DNA of 64,000 bases, taken from contig JARWKL010000001.1 in NCBI GenBank assembly GCA_029961685.1, positions 60,189,314 through 60,253,313 of the forward strand, written 5' to 3'. A model generated the notes under the pieces. It saw nothing but the letters and a program-made list of their open reading frames with translations, did not search any database and was not told the origin of the DNA. Positions 45,381 to 58,849 of the stretch are shown here, in pieces. The translations under genes and the position numbers were made by a program. This stretch comes from Aristolochia californica (Eukaryota > Streptophyta > Magnoliopsida > Piperales > Aristolochiaceae). Every line of letters begins with the position of its first letter. Positions within the stretch are counted from its first letter, which is position 1.

Positions 45381-45605
45381 ATGTCCAGTTCCTCTAGGTC
45401 TCCTGATATGAGTTGGAATGCTGTGGGAGTTGGGAAAATCAAACTCAACTTTGACTTTGATGGGAGCGCCAAAGGGAAACCAGGGCAACCAGGTTTCGGT
45501 GTTGTCTTCAGGAACTACAAGGCAGACATTCCACTTACTTATTTGGGACCAGAGGGGAGGATTTCTGATTCAACAGTGTTAAATTTCTCTATGTTTCTCA
45601 GGTAA
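45381..45605 (+). pseudogene. RNase H-like domain fragment, copy 2
   Basis: A 74-codon frame contains GVGKIKLNFDFDGSAKGKPG and FGVVFRNYKADIPLTYLGPE, homologous to 26582-26803. Only the first strand pair of an RNase H fold with one catalytic-type Asp is present. No transposase or reverse transcriptase surrounds it. It ends about 260 bp before the SGF29 stop codon on the opposite strand, so it could lie in SGF29's 3' flank. It may be a downstream remnant exon of the MBD-like gene or an independent relic. Confidence 0.6.
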
Positions 45606-45866
45606 CTTAGCCACACAACATAATTTATATTGGGGCGCAGAGGAAATGTTAAAATGGGGATGGTATGCATAAGAGACACTAATATGTATGGCTATAACAA
45701 TAGTCATAGAAGTCCACCATGTTCATACAGAATTACAACTCTATGAGCCAAAGGTTACCAAAGAGCAGAAATATTTACAACAACATATTTTACCAGTTGA
45801 TCAAGGTACGCAAAGATTGGACACTTGATCAAATGAAAGTAGATTATGCTTTACTGCAGCACAATT

Positions 45867-48800
45867 TTATTGGCGATGTCCGTCAGGAAGTGGAACTACC
45901 TTGTGGAATGGCACAGTCCATTGGGGTAAAGACCCATCTTCCTCATCATCATCAAACTCTAGTAAGTAACTGATAGGCCAAGCAGACACAAAAACACACA
46001 AATCTTATTATTCTTCGTTTGCAAACAATACTGCTACCACTAAACTTGGTTGGGTCATTCAACACTAATGCAAGTGGATGGATGACAACATCAATGCACA
46101 TTAATCCATGTAGATCTCTCCAACTAGACCCACTTTATAATTGGGTCAGGCTACTTGTGACATTCCATGTGCCTTCCCATCTATTGTGCCTACATTTAGC
46201 TAGGTGGCCACGACATTAGGCATCTTCAAGCTCAACTTATGAATGTCTTGATTAAGAAATAATTAAGTATGTTCTATTTAGTTATATCATGCAGTGTAAA
46301 ATGTCTACAGAACTTTCCTCTAATTCAGTCATAAATAGTTCTCTGAGTAGAATGCTCATAGTAACAAGAGAAATAACTTACTCATCAGTCTTCCTCTGTG
46401 AATTTGTAGAAACGATTTACAACCAGAAGTCCCCCACATACGAAATGCAATCAAAGTCAGTAATAAAAAAAAATACACTTGAAAGGCAAAAGTGACAATA
46501 AGTAAGAAAGGCATACATGTACAACTACAGGTACCAATACTGTTTCAGGGGTGCCGTTGAATGAACTATGAAGCATTGCAGGGACAGGTAAAAGAAGAAG
46601 AAGGACAGGAGCACATAGTTCTCCAATGTATAGTTTCTGAATTAACTAGTAATAGGTGGGATTACGGAGTATTTGAGTTTTGCCCCATGTTGGGCATGTT
46701 GGCTGATATAAACAGACATGAATTTTGTATCAGCCAACAATTAGTGGACTTTCATATAGCAATACCAATGCAGACAAGCATTCTCCAACCACTTGTCACA
46801 AACTAGTGTATTTTGTACTAGAATCAATCCGCATGGTGCAATGGTTTGTCAATGATATAAAATGCTTGTGAACACGAAAAACATGTAGAAAAGGAGAAAA
46901 TCCAGCCCAAAGTCCATTGCACCATTTGGCAGTCAACCACAAGCATAAACGCCACTAAAGTAGCAATTTATGCGCTACATGTTCTAGTTGTCAAGCTAAA
47001 AAGTGCACTCTATATGCCAGAGCTAACCAATAATACACATTCTCTGACTTGTGCTCATCACTTCCTAAGTTTTCTCTAAATGGTTCCTTCCGCATTGAAA
47101 GCAATCCAGTCAAAATCCAAAATCCATTTTCCTTTAGGTAATTTATCATTGGCAAGAGTAAAAAAGTTGATGATCAAGGTAGCAATCATCTGCATATCCC
47201 AAAAAACTCAAAATTCAAGTGACTTTAGGATCAAAATTAGCCATGCCACTGGAAGCTCATAACTTTTACTAAGAACATAAATAGATAAAAGTAATTACCT
47301 TACGAGGTGGATTGACTACAGTTGCTTTATATAACGCAGTGGTACTGGGATAGACTGCCAAAACATGTCTGCCATGAGGGAAATCTGGTGCACTTGAAGG
47401 ATCCCCTCTCTTAGGAAAAGGAATAATGCGCGACATTGGCAATTTGTACTTTCTGTAAAATTTAATTACAAAAAGAATCATATCAATTGGAACTTGAGTG
47501 TAGGCAAGCTATTTTCAAATTTACCATTTCTAATATCAACTTATGATGGAAGGTTATTATCATAAATCAAATGTACACCCCTGGAGAAGACTTCCATGGA
47601 TGTCAGCACTTCATTCAAAAAATGGCACATCTGACCGTGTCATAGAACCACTAAATTTCAGCAATTAAAGAATGAGACAGTGAAAGCGAAGACCTAAGGC
47701 AGATTGCATGTTAATCAAAATTATGTACGCAGAAAAAAAGAATAGTTTGAAGCTATCATTATACCCAAAGAACAGGACATCATCCACACTAGCAATCTAG
47801 GAGCAATTCCTGAACACTTAATTGTCTTTCCCACTACAATGATACATAATTGCTCTTTTGTAAGGCAGAATTGGTTTAGATCAGAAGTCAACCTCATTGT
47901 TTTAGACTACATATTCGTACAAAACTAAATAGATATGGCACGCACAAAGACATTAAATTACCTAAAACGCATCATGCTCTACCAAGAGTTATTCTGAATT
48001 AATTGATCGATTTATAGGTGATTCTCCAAATAATGTATAACAGCCCGTGCGCTTCTTTATAAAACATCTCACACTGCTTGGCTACATCCTTTTATACTTT
48101 ATCCATGGTCAAGTGACAGTAAAGGTTTTTCAAATATCAAGAAGATAAAAGGTTCTACTAAAAAACAAACAATAATAATGTCTAAAATTAATGCACACGG
48201 GATATTGTTCTGATCTGACTAAAAGGTCCTAAATTTAACTAAGGACTATCCTAATAAGTTTCATGTATAACAAAACACCAGAACTACAATATGTAAGCAA
48301 AATCGTTTTTTGGATTTAAGATAATTAATTAATTTAAGGATAACTATTGAAGATATGATTCTTACTATCATGATAGGCACGAAACCTTTAACATTGTCCA
48401 AAATATCCTCTACTATGTAAATTGGCATTTTTTTAACACATTAAATTGGAAAATTAACCAACAGAAACAACCAATTGAATGCAATAAGAATAAAGATCAT
48501 TGATACAACATTGAACCAGCTGCATCATGTAAGAGAAGAATACCTCTGGACACTTTCTTCATCATCACCAGGTTCCTCATCCAGCACTTCAAACCTATGA
48601 AAAAGTCAGAAATTACAATTGATCAAATAATTATATCATCCTTCTAAATCATAGAGAAATCCACCACCCCAGCAACACGAGAGTAACTGTTAGCCAGTAG
48701 ACAGTAAAAGCACAAATTATAGAAAAAAAAGATTATGGTTCCTTATTTCTTTAGAAATTTCGACATCATCTGGATAAAAAGCACTTACTCTTTCGCTTCC

Positions 48801-51655
48801 TTATCGAAGTGAATTACTTTCACAACAAACCACTCATCTTTTTCGGCATCATCAGGAGTGACCCTAGCTGCTACCTGACACATAATGCAAAAAAGGTACC
48901 ATTCGCTTCAACTTTCCACAACTCACCAAAGTAAATAAAACAGAGTGAAGCACAAAAATAAAAAAATAAATGTTACTTGAGTAAGAATTGCAATCATTTA
49001 TAGAATGAAAGGCAATTGGGACATGAAACAAAAAAAACTAGCTGAAGTTCATTATAAAGAAGATTTTTTAAAAGAAGAATAAAATAGGTAATAATTGAGC
49101 TTAGTCTGGATTAGGGCACCTCAGGTAACCAGAGCTATTCTTTCCACTGAAGACTAATTTACACTACACTAAGGACACAATTGCCTTCTTTTCTACATCC
49201 ATCACTGCACAGCAAAGAATTTGAAGAAAATGCCAAGTCTGAATGAATGCCATTACCTGCTCTCCCTTAAGACTAGCAGCATGCTCCAGTTGGTTTCGTA
49301 TAGAAGCTGCAGGGGAATGCCTTGGAACATCTGAATCACCCTTCATTCGCTTCTTTTTCTGCTCACTAACTTCTGCAAGGTATGACCCTATTACTCACCA
49401 TAAATACTTGCCAAAAACTACAGTCTTATGGAATCATATATCAATCAGAGAATAAAGTTGGAAGAGAAGAAAAACTTTCTGGTGAGTTCTTACCAGATGA
49501 AAGGGGTCTTTGATAATTATGAGTACAAGCATATTGTGATCACAGGATTCTGTTTCTCTTCTTTTTAAACAGTAAGAATTTTTTTCCGAAAAGGAGGAGG
49601 CTGCAAATAGATAATTAGTAAGCAGCAGAGTTACTTTTTTCCCCCATTTTTTAGTATTTTGGCTTCTGATAATTTGGCAGTGAAGAATCAGGAAAATCAT
49701 CATCATTACCTAAGACATTGATTTTGGTAACTCCATAATAATGAGCTATCAGTTACATGACTAAATTTTCCCTCTCTTACAGTCCTGATTAAAAGATAAT
49801 AATTTGGACTAAATGTTTATTATTCTAGTAGTAAGCTTTCCCCTTTGCCATCCATTGAACATCTAAGATGGCCAATCACAAGGTCTATAGACAATCAAAC
49901 ATTGTCTAGTTTCTTTGTTGTCCGTTAGTTTTGTTCTCTGTTTTTTCTTGGTCAAACCGTATCTTAGAAAAGCTGTGGATCACACCACTGCATCCCTTCT
50001 CTGCTCAGTCATGGAGGGCAAATTTTAAGTGGAATAAAAGGACAAAATTAACAGACCTTACAAAAATATAAATATAAGAGATCCCTAAGTTTTGCCTTGC
50101 ACCTACCCATCTTTTTCCGTTGTGCTGCTGAAAGACCAGATTGCAATAGAGTATCCAATTGACCCATCAAAGCATTTGAGACACTGCCACAGAATATATA
50201 TGAGAAACATGTGAATATGAAAGAAGATGTTGCAATCGAATCCTAGCATTGATAATAAACCATGCATATCAATCCATTTAATAAAAAACTAGCATATTGT
50301 GACACAATCCATTGTTTGGGATACATTTAGATTATGAACACAATCATAAAGTTCACATATATGCAGAGGACCTAGAAATGTGTCAGTGTGTAGCCATTAC
50401 TTTTTCTCTTTTTTTTCCTCTTGGGATACGAATTGCATTTGCGTTGGACCTGCTCCTCAGCAGCTCAACGAGAAAGTTCCCGCTCACTAAATTTGACATA
50501 TCCTCATCTTACAAGATCTCTTGCCTCTTTGACAGAGGTGACAAACCCTAAGGCAACTCTTCCACCAATACATGCATCATGACATAAAATGACTCTATAT
50601 GGTACAGGAAACTCAACTTCATTGGAAGGAAGGGCTTGGGTTTCAAGCCTCACCAATGTCAAGGGTGTAGTTTGAGGGAATTTAAAAAAAAAAAAAAAGG
50701 ACGACAAAAACAACCAAAAAGAAAAGGGAATACTGAAAATGATTTTTCAAGAGAAATGTCTCACTTCTCAAAAAAATACAAAAAAAAAAAAAATTTGCTT
50801 ACTATAACAATGCAATTGCAAGATATATCCACAAACCAATAAAAAAAAACACTTCACTCACTCTTTTCAATTATTATTCACTTGTTAAACTTCAGAAGCA
50901 AAACCTGCGGTCACTAAGAAGGCTACTTAGTTGCTATAAGCAGTCGAGAAAGCATGCAGCTTTTTCTGTTAATGTAGGAACTGTTACAACATATTCCACC
51001 TATGAACCATTCTGTACGTATCTTAACAATCATTTTCAGGGAAGATAAGGAACAACGTACTTGAATTCAGTCTCAGAAAGCTCTTTTGCCTGAACATACA
51101 ACGCTCGGAGGCGCAACAATACACTGTCGCCGGACTTTTCAACCACCTCGGGAGCTGGCTCAACACGAAACAGCTTAAATTCGCTAACTACGATGCCATG
51201 TAAAAATAAATAAATATCGAAGAAAAAATATTCTTCACATAATAACAGAACCAACTCAATGAGCTCCCAAAACAATCAATTGAACTCTTCGGGTATCGAT
51301 CAAAACACTCCCACAATGCAAAGAGGGATGAATTTCAACAACCAGACAAGTAAAAACTATCCCATCGAGTCCAACAAGCGAATTTATTCAAACATTTTAA
51401 TAATACCAGGCCACCAGCAAAAAAAGAAGAAGCAAAAGTTAAGATTAGGGTAAAAACTGAGACTTACACAAATTGGTTAGTGACAATTTAAAAAACAGAG
51501 AAGCTAAAAGGGAAAAATATGGAAAAAAGAGTACTGGATTGGATCTTTTTGTGGATCTTATTAATTTCAGTGAAAACACCCTCCTGCTCCTTCCGTAGAC
51601 GGTCGAGCTCCTTGGAATTCTCCAGCATGGTGCCCATGTCCATCACTCCCGACAT
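45867..51655 (-). CDS. SGF29: SGF29, SAGA-associated factor 29 homologue (nine exons)
   Basis: Exons on the minus strand: 51535-51655, 51061-51154, 50107-50183, 49257-49372, 48789-48874, 48544-48594, 47299-47452, 46382-46395 (14-nt microexon) and 45867-45969. They join to one 271-aa frame. SGF29 is the reader subunit of the SAGA histone acetyltransferase module and binds H3K4me2/3 in the nucleus. Residues about 10-70 form a helical coiled-coil region (NSKELDRLRKEQEGVFTEIN). Residues 137-271 form the tandem Tudor domain, opening VAARVTPDDAEKDEWFVVKV and including VLAVYPSTTALYKATVVNPP and YLLEFDDDEEDG. By alignment from memory, Y216, Y223 and F243 correspond to the aromatic cage that holds trimethyl-lysine in human SGF29. 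W255 replaces the usual Arg in LPQRTVPF. The length matches plant homologues. The start is the first ATG after a purine-rich leader. A truncated inverted copy of its 3' part lies at 26161-26580. Confidence 0.95.
46382..46395 (-). other. SGF29: 14-nt microexon of SGF29
   Basis: AGGAAGACTGATGA between acceptor CACAG and donor GTAAGT on the minus strand. It encodes RKTD plus two bases and is needed to keep frame between PPRK and DYLLEF. Its sequence and both splice sites are also preserved in the pseudogene fragment near 26390. Confidence 0.85.
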
Positions 51656-52100
51656 CTCCCTCTCCTCACTCTCGCCTTCTTCGGGAATCTCTCTCTCCCT
51701 ACCCTAAAAAGTAAAAGATAGAAGGAAGAGGAGAGAAAGGTCAGGTCAGGTCAGCTGCCCGCAGATTAACGATTACCGTTTTTATCCGTTTCAACTTTCA
51801 GATGTGGGCCGACCGACGGCGACGGCGACGCTAATGAAGAATCAGGTGGTGCAACAGGTGTGACTGACCTCGGCCCATACAATGAGGTGCTCTGTCTTGA
51901 CACGTGTCCCTTCTTGACTTTTTATAATTTTTCAATTACGCTTGAATTGAGAGCGAAATGATAACTTTCTAAAAACTTTTTTACCTCCAAGCCTGGAACT
52001 TGAAACGGGAGAGCAACTTTCGCTCTCCCTCTTTCTCTCTCTCGGTAATCTTCGTCTGCTGCATTGAAGTCCTCGCATTTGCGGCCTTACCTGCAGGTAA
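51656..52100. promoter_or_regulatory. SGF29 promoter, possibly bidirectional
   Basis: GC-richer than its surroundings. It has a palindromic G-box GACACGTGTC (51899-51908) and C/T-rich leaders on both sides. The plus-strand side (about 52005-52100: CGCTCTCCCTCTTTCTCTCT, then CCTGCAG before gtaatctg) looks like a first exon with a donor, but no coding continuation was found. Confidence 0.4.
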
Positions 52101-53267
52101 TCTGTCTTTCTGAGAGAACCTTTAGTCATCACAATGGTTCATCTTTATTGCTTAGGTTTAGTAGAGATGCGGTGGCTTCTAGTTATTTGTTTCTCTTATA
52201 CCGTTCTTTGACATAAAGTAAACGCAGCTTGAAGTAGACAACATATTGTCTTTGCTTTGAATCGGAATATTTTTGTTTGAAATAAACACATGCAATTTGT
52301 TTGCGCGAAACGAAATAGTGCATATAGCAGGGATAAAGCGATTCATTTCTGCAGATGGATCTACTAGTGGTCTATTTTGCGTAAATGGAAAAAAAAACCC
52401 TTTCCGAGTTTAATCTAGGCTTCCCAGTTTTCTACTTCCAATCAAATGTACCTTTTATAAATAATAGTTCCCAAATGTCATTCAGTTCACCTTTTTTATC
52501 CATTCCCTACGTAAAGGTATTCTCTTACCATGAAATGGCGATTTTACTTCTTCATCATGTCTTTCCTGTTTTATTTTTTTTTAAAAAGGGAGCGCTTTAT
52601 GTCCACCGAGTTAGCTTTCTGTTGTAGTTTTCAATCTGTGTTCATGATAAATATATAAACTTTACCATCAAATGACAATTTTTTTCTGGTTACTGTTTGT
52701 GGTCTCAGAAAAATGGTAGACCTTTTAACTTCGGAAATGCACCATACAACTTGTTCTTCTGGATTCCTTTCAATAAGCTGTTGAAAATTAACATTTTTTT
52801 TTTTCATTTGTATCTAATCTTTCTTGTAGACTCATAAAAAGATGAATGGTGACCTTTGGATGAAGATTTCATGTTATCATGATAATGAATTGCATGGAAT
52901 GGGTGGATTTGGATAATTTAAATTAGGTAAGATCCCATGTTCACTGTCTTTTCCATTGTTTAGTTATAATGGTTGCATACATACATTGTTCTTATAATTG
53001 TTGATCTGTATATCAGTAATATAATAGTCTTTATTTATGGTCAGGTTTTTATTTCACTTGTGTAAGGTTAATTTTATCTGATTACTTCAGTAGTGTTCAG
53101 AGAGCCGTTTCAAGAAAGAAAAGTTTAGAGTGGGTTTTTCAAGTGAGGGGCATTTCAGTCATTTTATGTTAAACTTATTTAGAGAAGTAACCAAAAGAGA
53201 TGGGCTTTACCAGAGCCTCTAATCTCACTTAACGCAGAACTGTTGGTGCTATCTTCTTCTTTATATG

Positions 53268-53310
<43 letters not shown>

Positions 53311-56300
53311 CACACACACGCCCCAAGAACCTAGTACCCACTAGCATAGACATTCAATTTAAAAACCACAGTATAGCCAATGACCCAGTAACGTGAACAA
53401 AAATTCTAGAATAAAATGAAACTCTGTTTGTTTCCAGAGAATCAAAGAAAAGAAAACAGAAAAAGGAAATTTTTAGGTGAAATTTTTTACATAACTTTTC
53501 TTTTGTTGTCTCTTACTTTATTTCACAGAAAACAATGGTTTATAATTAAAAGGCTGATTCACTGGATTCCTAGGTACTGATTAGGTTTGTTCATTGGTTG
53601 TGAATTTATGACATCAATGACTATTGCAAGTTTTTTGCTTTTATTATTACTCCACCCTCAGAAATCCTTATCTTTCATGCTTCCTTGGTATATCTTTGTG
53701 GACTTGAATATGACAGAAATGTAGGCACAAAGCAGCAGCGAGAGAATGGCAAAGAAGATGTGGACTCATCACTGGGAGAAAAATTTATGGCTCAGTAAAG
53801 ATTTAAAGTATACACAAAATCTCTACATGAAATTTGTTGCTATTGTACTAAATCCTCTACATGCAAATTGAAAAGCACCAGATGCTGGCACGTCCTGTGG
53901 GAACACTTGCAGATGCAAGCCAATGAAATATGCTAACAAGTAAGCAAATCATCTTAAAGTAAAAGGAGCACTTTATTGAAATTCGTTGTTATTGTACCAA
54001 TACCTCTACAGGCAAATCAAGATGCATGTGCAGGTTGGCAAATCAAGTGGGGACATTTGTGGAACAGGGTGGCAGGTCTTTTTAAAGTGGTAGGAGAAGA
54101 GTTGTCACAGGTTGAGACAACTGTATGTTAGAAGTCTATCAAAGTAATAGAGGCCAGTGGTCTGAAGAGTAAGCCATTATAAGGGGGGCATATTGTGCTG
54201 GTTCCTTTGAAGGGTTAAAGATTTTTAATGTGAAAAATCCATATAAAGGGTTCACCTTGCGCAGCTTATTTGATGACCTTTTAAGTAGGTTTTCATTTAT
54301 TTACAAAAAGTGCTATTATGTATGAATTCAAAATTTGAAAAATTGAAACGGGTAAAAATGCCAATGTTCGAAAACCCATTCTCCCTCCTTAGTGGTTCTC
54401 CACCTCATCCTCTACCCGCACAAGTATTGTCTCTTGTGCCAAACCCGTCATCCATCACCCTTTAGCTGCCACTCGGAACCCTCATTGACAAGCACACGAG
54501 TATGCCAAATTATTGTCCAACAATTTTCTTCTGCACCATAGTTTGCACAAAATAGGTATTCTTTCCCTATTTCTCTTCGTATGCATTCTTCATTTTCCTT
54601 TTATTTCAAAATGCATACCAGTGAGACTCTTCATATTTCCTTATATTTCTTTATATTTCTTTACTTTCCACCTTTCATATTCTTTCCGCAAATTGCAGAT
54701 CTTTCATTCTCAGGTGAATCAAAGTCATTTGTCAGGTAAAAACAAAACCCTTTTCCCCCTTTTATTGCTATAGTTTTATTTTCTGCTGCAAAATTGTGAC
54801 CTATTGATTCATGAATGTGATTGAAAGTGTTCTCTTCCTGAGTTACTTGTGCAGCTCTACTCCAAATTACTCTTGAAAATGTCTTTGCTGCAAATTGATT
54901 GTTTCCAAGCAGGTAACTTTTCTCTGTGCTGTTCTACTTTCCTCTGCTCCTCTCTTTTCTCATTGTCTTTTCCTTCGCTAAGCCGAGGAGTAAGGATAAA
55001 ATAAAAAAAAGCTTTAGTGGAGGAAGTTCTACAAGAAGGAAAAAAAAATTTGTTAGCTCTAGAAGCAAAAAGAAAAAGGATGCTTTTAGCTCTGCAAAGT
55101 CACAATGGTTGGTATTATGTCATTTTCAGTCAATTATATTGGAAATCTCTGTTCTGGGCATTGCTGAGTTCCATCTATTTCATTTCAGGCTCTGGTGCTT
55201 TTTGGAAGATTGATACCTCGCTGATGTATTTGTAAGGTAATTTCAGTTGATAACTTATATTTAGACTATGTTAGTTGTCTTTTTTGTACATATGATTATT
55301 ATACAAAGTTTGATAACATTTATTTTACTTTTTCTTGGACCTCTTGACAAAATGTTTAGCTCCTAGTGTGTTATGTGATGATCATCTATCCTCTAATGTG
55401 GTTAGTTATATTTTTCTTTGAATGCTGAAGTTGAATAATGTTAAATGTTATACACAACTAGTTCTGCATGGTAAGTTTGTAATTGGTTCCAAGTTCAGAG
55501 GGCTTCTAGGCTAAATTGTTCCAAGGTAGTTCATCTTCTTGTTTTTTCTTTTAATCACTCAATTGTTGACGCATTTATTTTTTACATAAATTTAGTCTTG
55601 CCAGCTTAATCTGGTCAAGGAGGACGGGTGCCGCATATATGTCATCAAATTTCTTGACCGCATGGATGCATTCCATAGCTATCAACAATGGCTGCTTTTG
55701 TTCTGGCTGTGATTGTCGATAGGCATCGATGTGGACAGGAAGCTTGTATTGAAGCCAGTTTGATGAATGTCTGCTTAGGACACCTTCAACGCACAAGCAC
55801 ATGTGAACCCCTTCGGAGCCTCTACTTCTCTGGTAGCTTTTGCCTATGCCTTGAGAACCTATGGCAAGATTTTCTTGAAGCTCAAATGATAGCTATGCAT
55901 ATTTGGTCAGTCTCCCGAATTCAATAGAAAATCTCCTCCTTATCTATGATATCAAGGTTTGAGTTCAACTAATAGGAATTTGGATGTCTTTGTGCTCTAA
56001 TTTGAGTCTTTTCGGCTCCTAGATTTGTTGGAAAAGGGCTGTTCTTCTCCAATTGCTTGAATTTTCTGATTTTTTTATATTGCTTGTTTAAGATGATTAT
56101 TTCTATCTTGTTATTTTTCTTCCTGTATAGTTTCAGATCTTACTCTGGACTTCCATTGAAATTGAGTGATCATCATTTTACTTTTTTCAGATTTACATAA
56201 GGATCTTCAGTTCCAAGTTAGAGGGAATTCAATTATTAAAACGTTTCCTACTTGTCCCTTTTGAGCTGTTTGGACTATGACGTGTTAAAATTGCGTAACT

Positions 56301-58849
56301 CTCATGGGATGGATTAGCATAGTAATAGCTTAGATAAACATCATTTTCTGAAGAAAAGGTTTAATATCATACCAATGAGCTGAAAACCAACTTATTTTCC
56401 GATTTCTGTGTTTTTCTTGCAACCTCTTAGTCCTCTCCTTTTTCTACTTGTTTTATTTGAGTATTTCACTCCCTAAGTTGCCCTTGTCTTGGATCAATTC
56501 GAATATTATTATATTAAAAAGAAAAATGGCTTATTAAGGTCATTTGGCTTCCAAAAGGATGATGAGCTAGAAGGAAATACTCCTTTGTTGGGTCACTGAT
56601 CCTTTCATGCATGAAGGCTTTCCCTCCTTTGGCTGCTCCACCTAGTTTTTAGTACACCCTTTCATCTGAACATCAGGAAAACGCACCCAACCATATCCAG
56701 GTTGACTGTGAAAACTGCAGGATGGCCTTGAGATGTGAGCACCACACTACTCATCATGTACATAGATTGGACTTTGTCTTTGGAAACGGCTGCTTGTCAC
56801 TCACCATCTGCTTCTTGTTGTCCGTGAACTTGAGGAAAGCCTTGCCAATGTTGTTTTGGACTATATACCAGTTGCGATAGAATTTGCAAACTTTTTACTG
56901 GGAATCTTTGGTCGTGACTTGTCTGATATGAGATTTTCTGTTTTTTTTTCTTTCTTTTGAATGCATTTATTTATTTATATAAAATTGTTTCCTTTTTCAG
57001 ATAAAATGTTCTGCCCTCAGTATCGAATACCTTCTTAATTTATTTGATTGATTATCAGGACAGATTAGTAAACAAGACACTCTGTGGTTTGATCTTGCTT
57101 CTGCCTCTTCTCTGTACAATTTTGAGGTTACTAATCCTATTTTATATTAATTTGGAGAAATGTAAGTGGAGTGACAATGTATGAGTTTCAGCAGTCCTCC
57201 GGTTGAGTTTGACGTTCAAGCAATGCAGAAAATCCGGATTCTTTTATTGCTTGAGATTCCTTTAAGAATTTTATTGGAACATATTACTGCCAGAAACGAT
57301 CACTAGAATTAACCATATTGTCTTGTAATTTTCAAACTAAGACCAGATTCATTACATTGATATCACATTTATGCAGGTGAAAGAGACAAAGAAGCAGGAG
57401 GAATTCCACCTCATTGGATCAGCTTCATGGACCTAACTAGCCTTGGATGTGGCCGTCCTCTGGTCATACATGAAAACCATTGTTCGCATGGGACATCAGG
57501 TGACTTTTACAGACACTCAAGGCCAATAGTGAAGCACTCTTCAAACTTATAGCGGGAGAGATGTGCAACAGGTAATGAAATCAGCCAATTGTCTCACAAT
57601 TCCGAACCCAAATTATCTTATCCAGGACTGGCTTCCGAATATTTCCCCCTTTTCTATTGAAATTTCTGCATACACATTCTCTTTAATCTTGAAATAAATC
57701 AAAGTGAAGGCGCCTCCGTTCTTGTTTTCTCTACATGTCATTATGGAACTCTCATTGATATTAATCTTAATGCAAGATAACGCTGTTTAGCTGTTTTTAC
57801 ATCACAGTTTTCGGTTTTTTTTATACATATATTTATATAGCTTTCTAGTTGCGAAATTCTGATTCTCCACTGACAAGCGAAAAGGCTCACAGAAATCTGA
57901 ATCCCTCAAATACATTACTCTTCAGCACCCACTACTTGATCCTATATGATTCCGAACTGTTTTCATCCGTTTCCCATCATTCATTCATCATATTTCAATC
58001 TCCATGGCCCAGAATGTGGATGAAAGTCCCCAGACCACTGGAACTTTAACATGTTGACTCAAGAAATGGAAGACCCATTTCAGGTCAGGGCCATGATGAG
58101 GTTCAGAGGCCTTCACTTAAAAAATAAAAGAGTTAGGTCTTACAGGTCTAAAAAACATTTTCAATTTGGTGAAACCTTTTATGTTTGATTCAGAAGGGGG
58201 GAAAAAAAACAAAAATCTACTGTTGATATCTAATGTTGGTGCACCTGACCATTTCAAGAATTAAACCACTGCATTGTATTAAGGCTAATTGCACAGATTA
58301 AAATTTCAGAAAAAGCTAGAGAACATAAAAGGAAGACAAGAAAAAAGATGATTTCATTAGTTGAGTGAAGAAACACTTCTGGGTCTGGTTCCAAAGAGAA
58401 GACTCACCTCGAAAATGAACTTAAAAGTGATCCACATTCCATAACATGACCTAAAAGAAAGAAAGGTCTTTCTTCCAGGGAGAGATTTTATTAGATTAGA
58501 AGAAAGAATACAAGAGACCACATAAAGAAGGGGAGATGGCCACATACCGAAGAGGCCATAAAAAAAATAATAAATTACAAAGCGAAGGAATGACATTACC
58601 CGTTACAAGTTGTCTGATAGCATCCTCGTTCAAATGCAACGGAACTGGATGCACAAAAAATATGAGAAAGATACGAAATCAGTGCTAGTTACATCTTACA
58701 TTTTCTCATAGCAGTGATGATGTCTCCACGCTCCGTGGCAGGATATAGGAACCTAAGCACCACTTAAAATCACCTTGGAGTCCCATTCCGCAAGTGGCAT
58801 ATCAAAATGATACTTGAATACACTCCAACCATGCAGTAAAGCCCAATAA
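52101..58849. other. 6.7 kb without an identifiable gene
   Basis: Mixed AT-rich sequence. Several acceptor-plus-open-frame segments occur on the plus strand (for example after TTGCCAG near 55602, reading LNLVKEDGCRIYVIKFLDRM, and after TGCAG near 57376), but no family could be recognised and no frame joins up. It could be a long non-coding transcript from the SGF29 divergent promoter or a decayed gene. The long open frames at 54513-55235 are low-complexity Phe/Lys-rich. The last ~500 bp should include the 3' UTR of the PPR gene. Confidence 0.35.
53271..53307. repeat. (CT)n microsatellite
   Basis: An uninterrupted CT run of about 18 dinucleotides, followed by GTACACACACACG. Confidence 0.95.
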
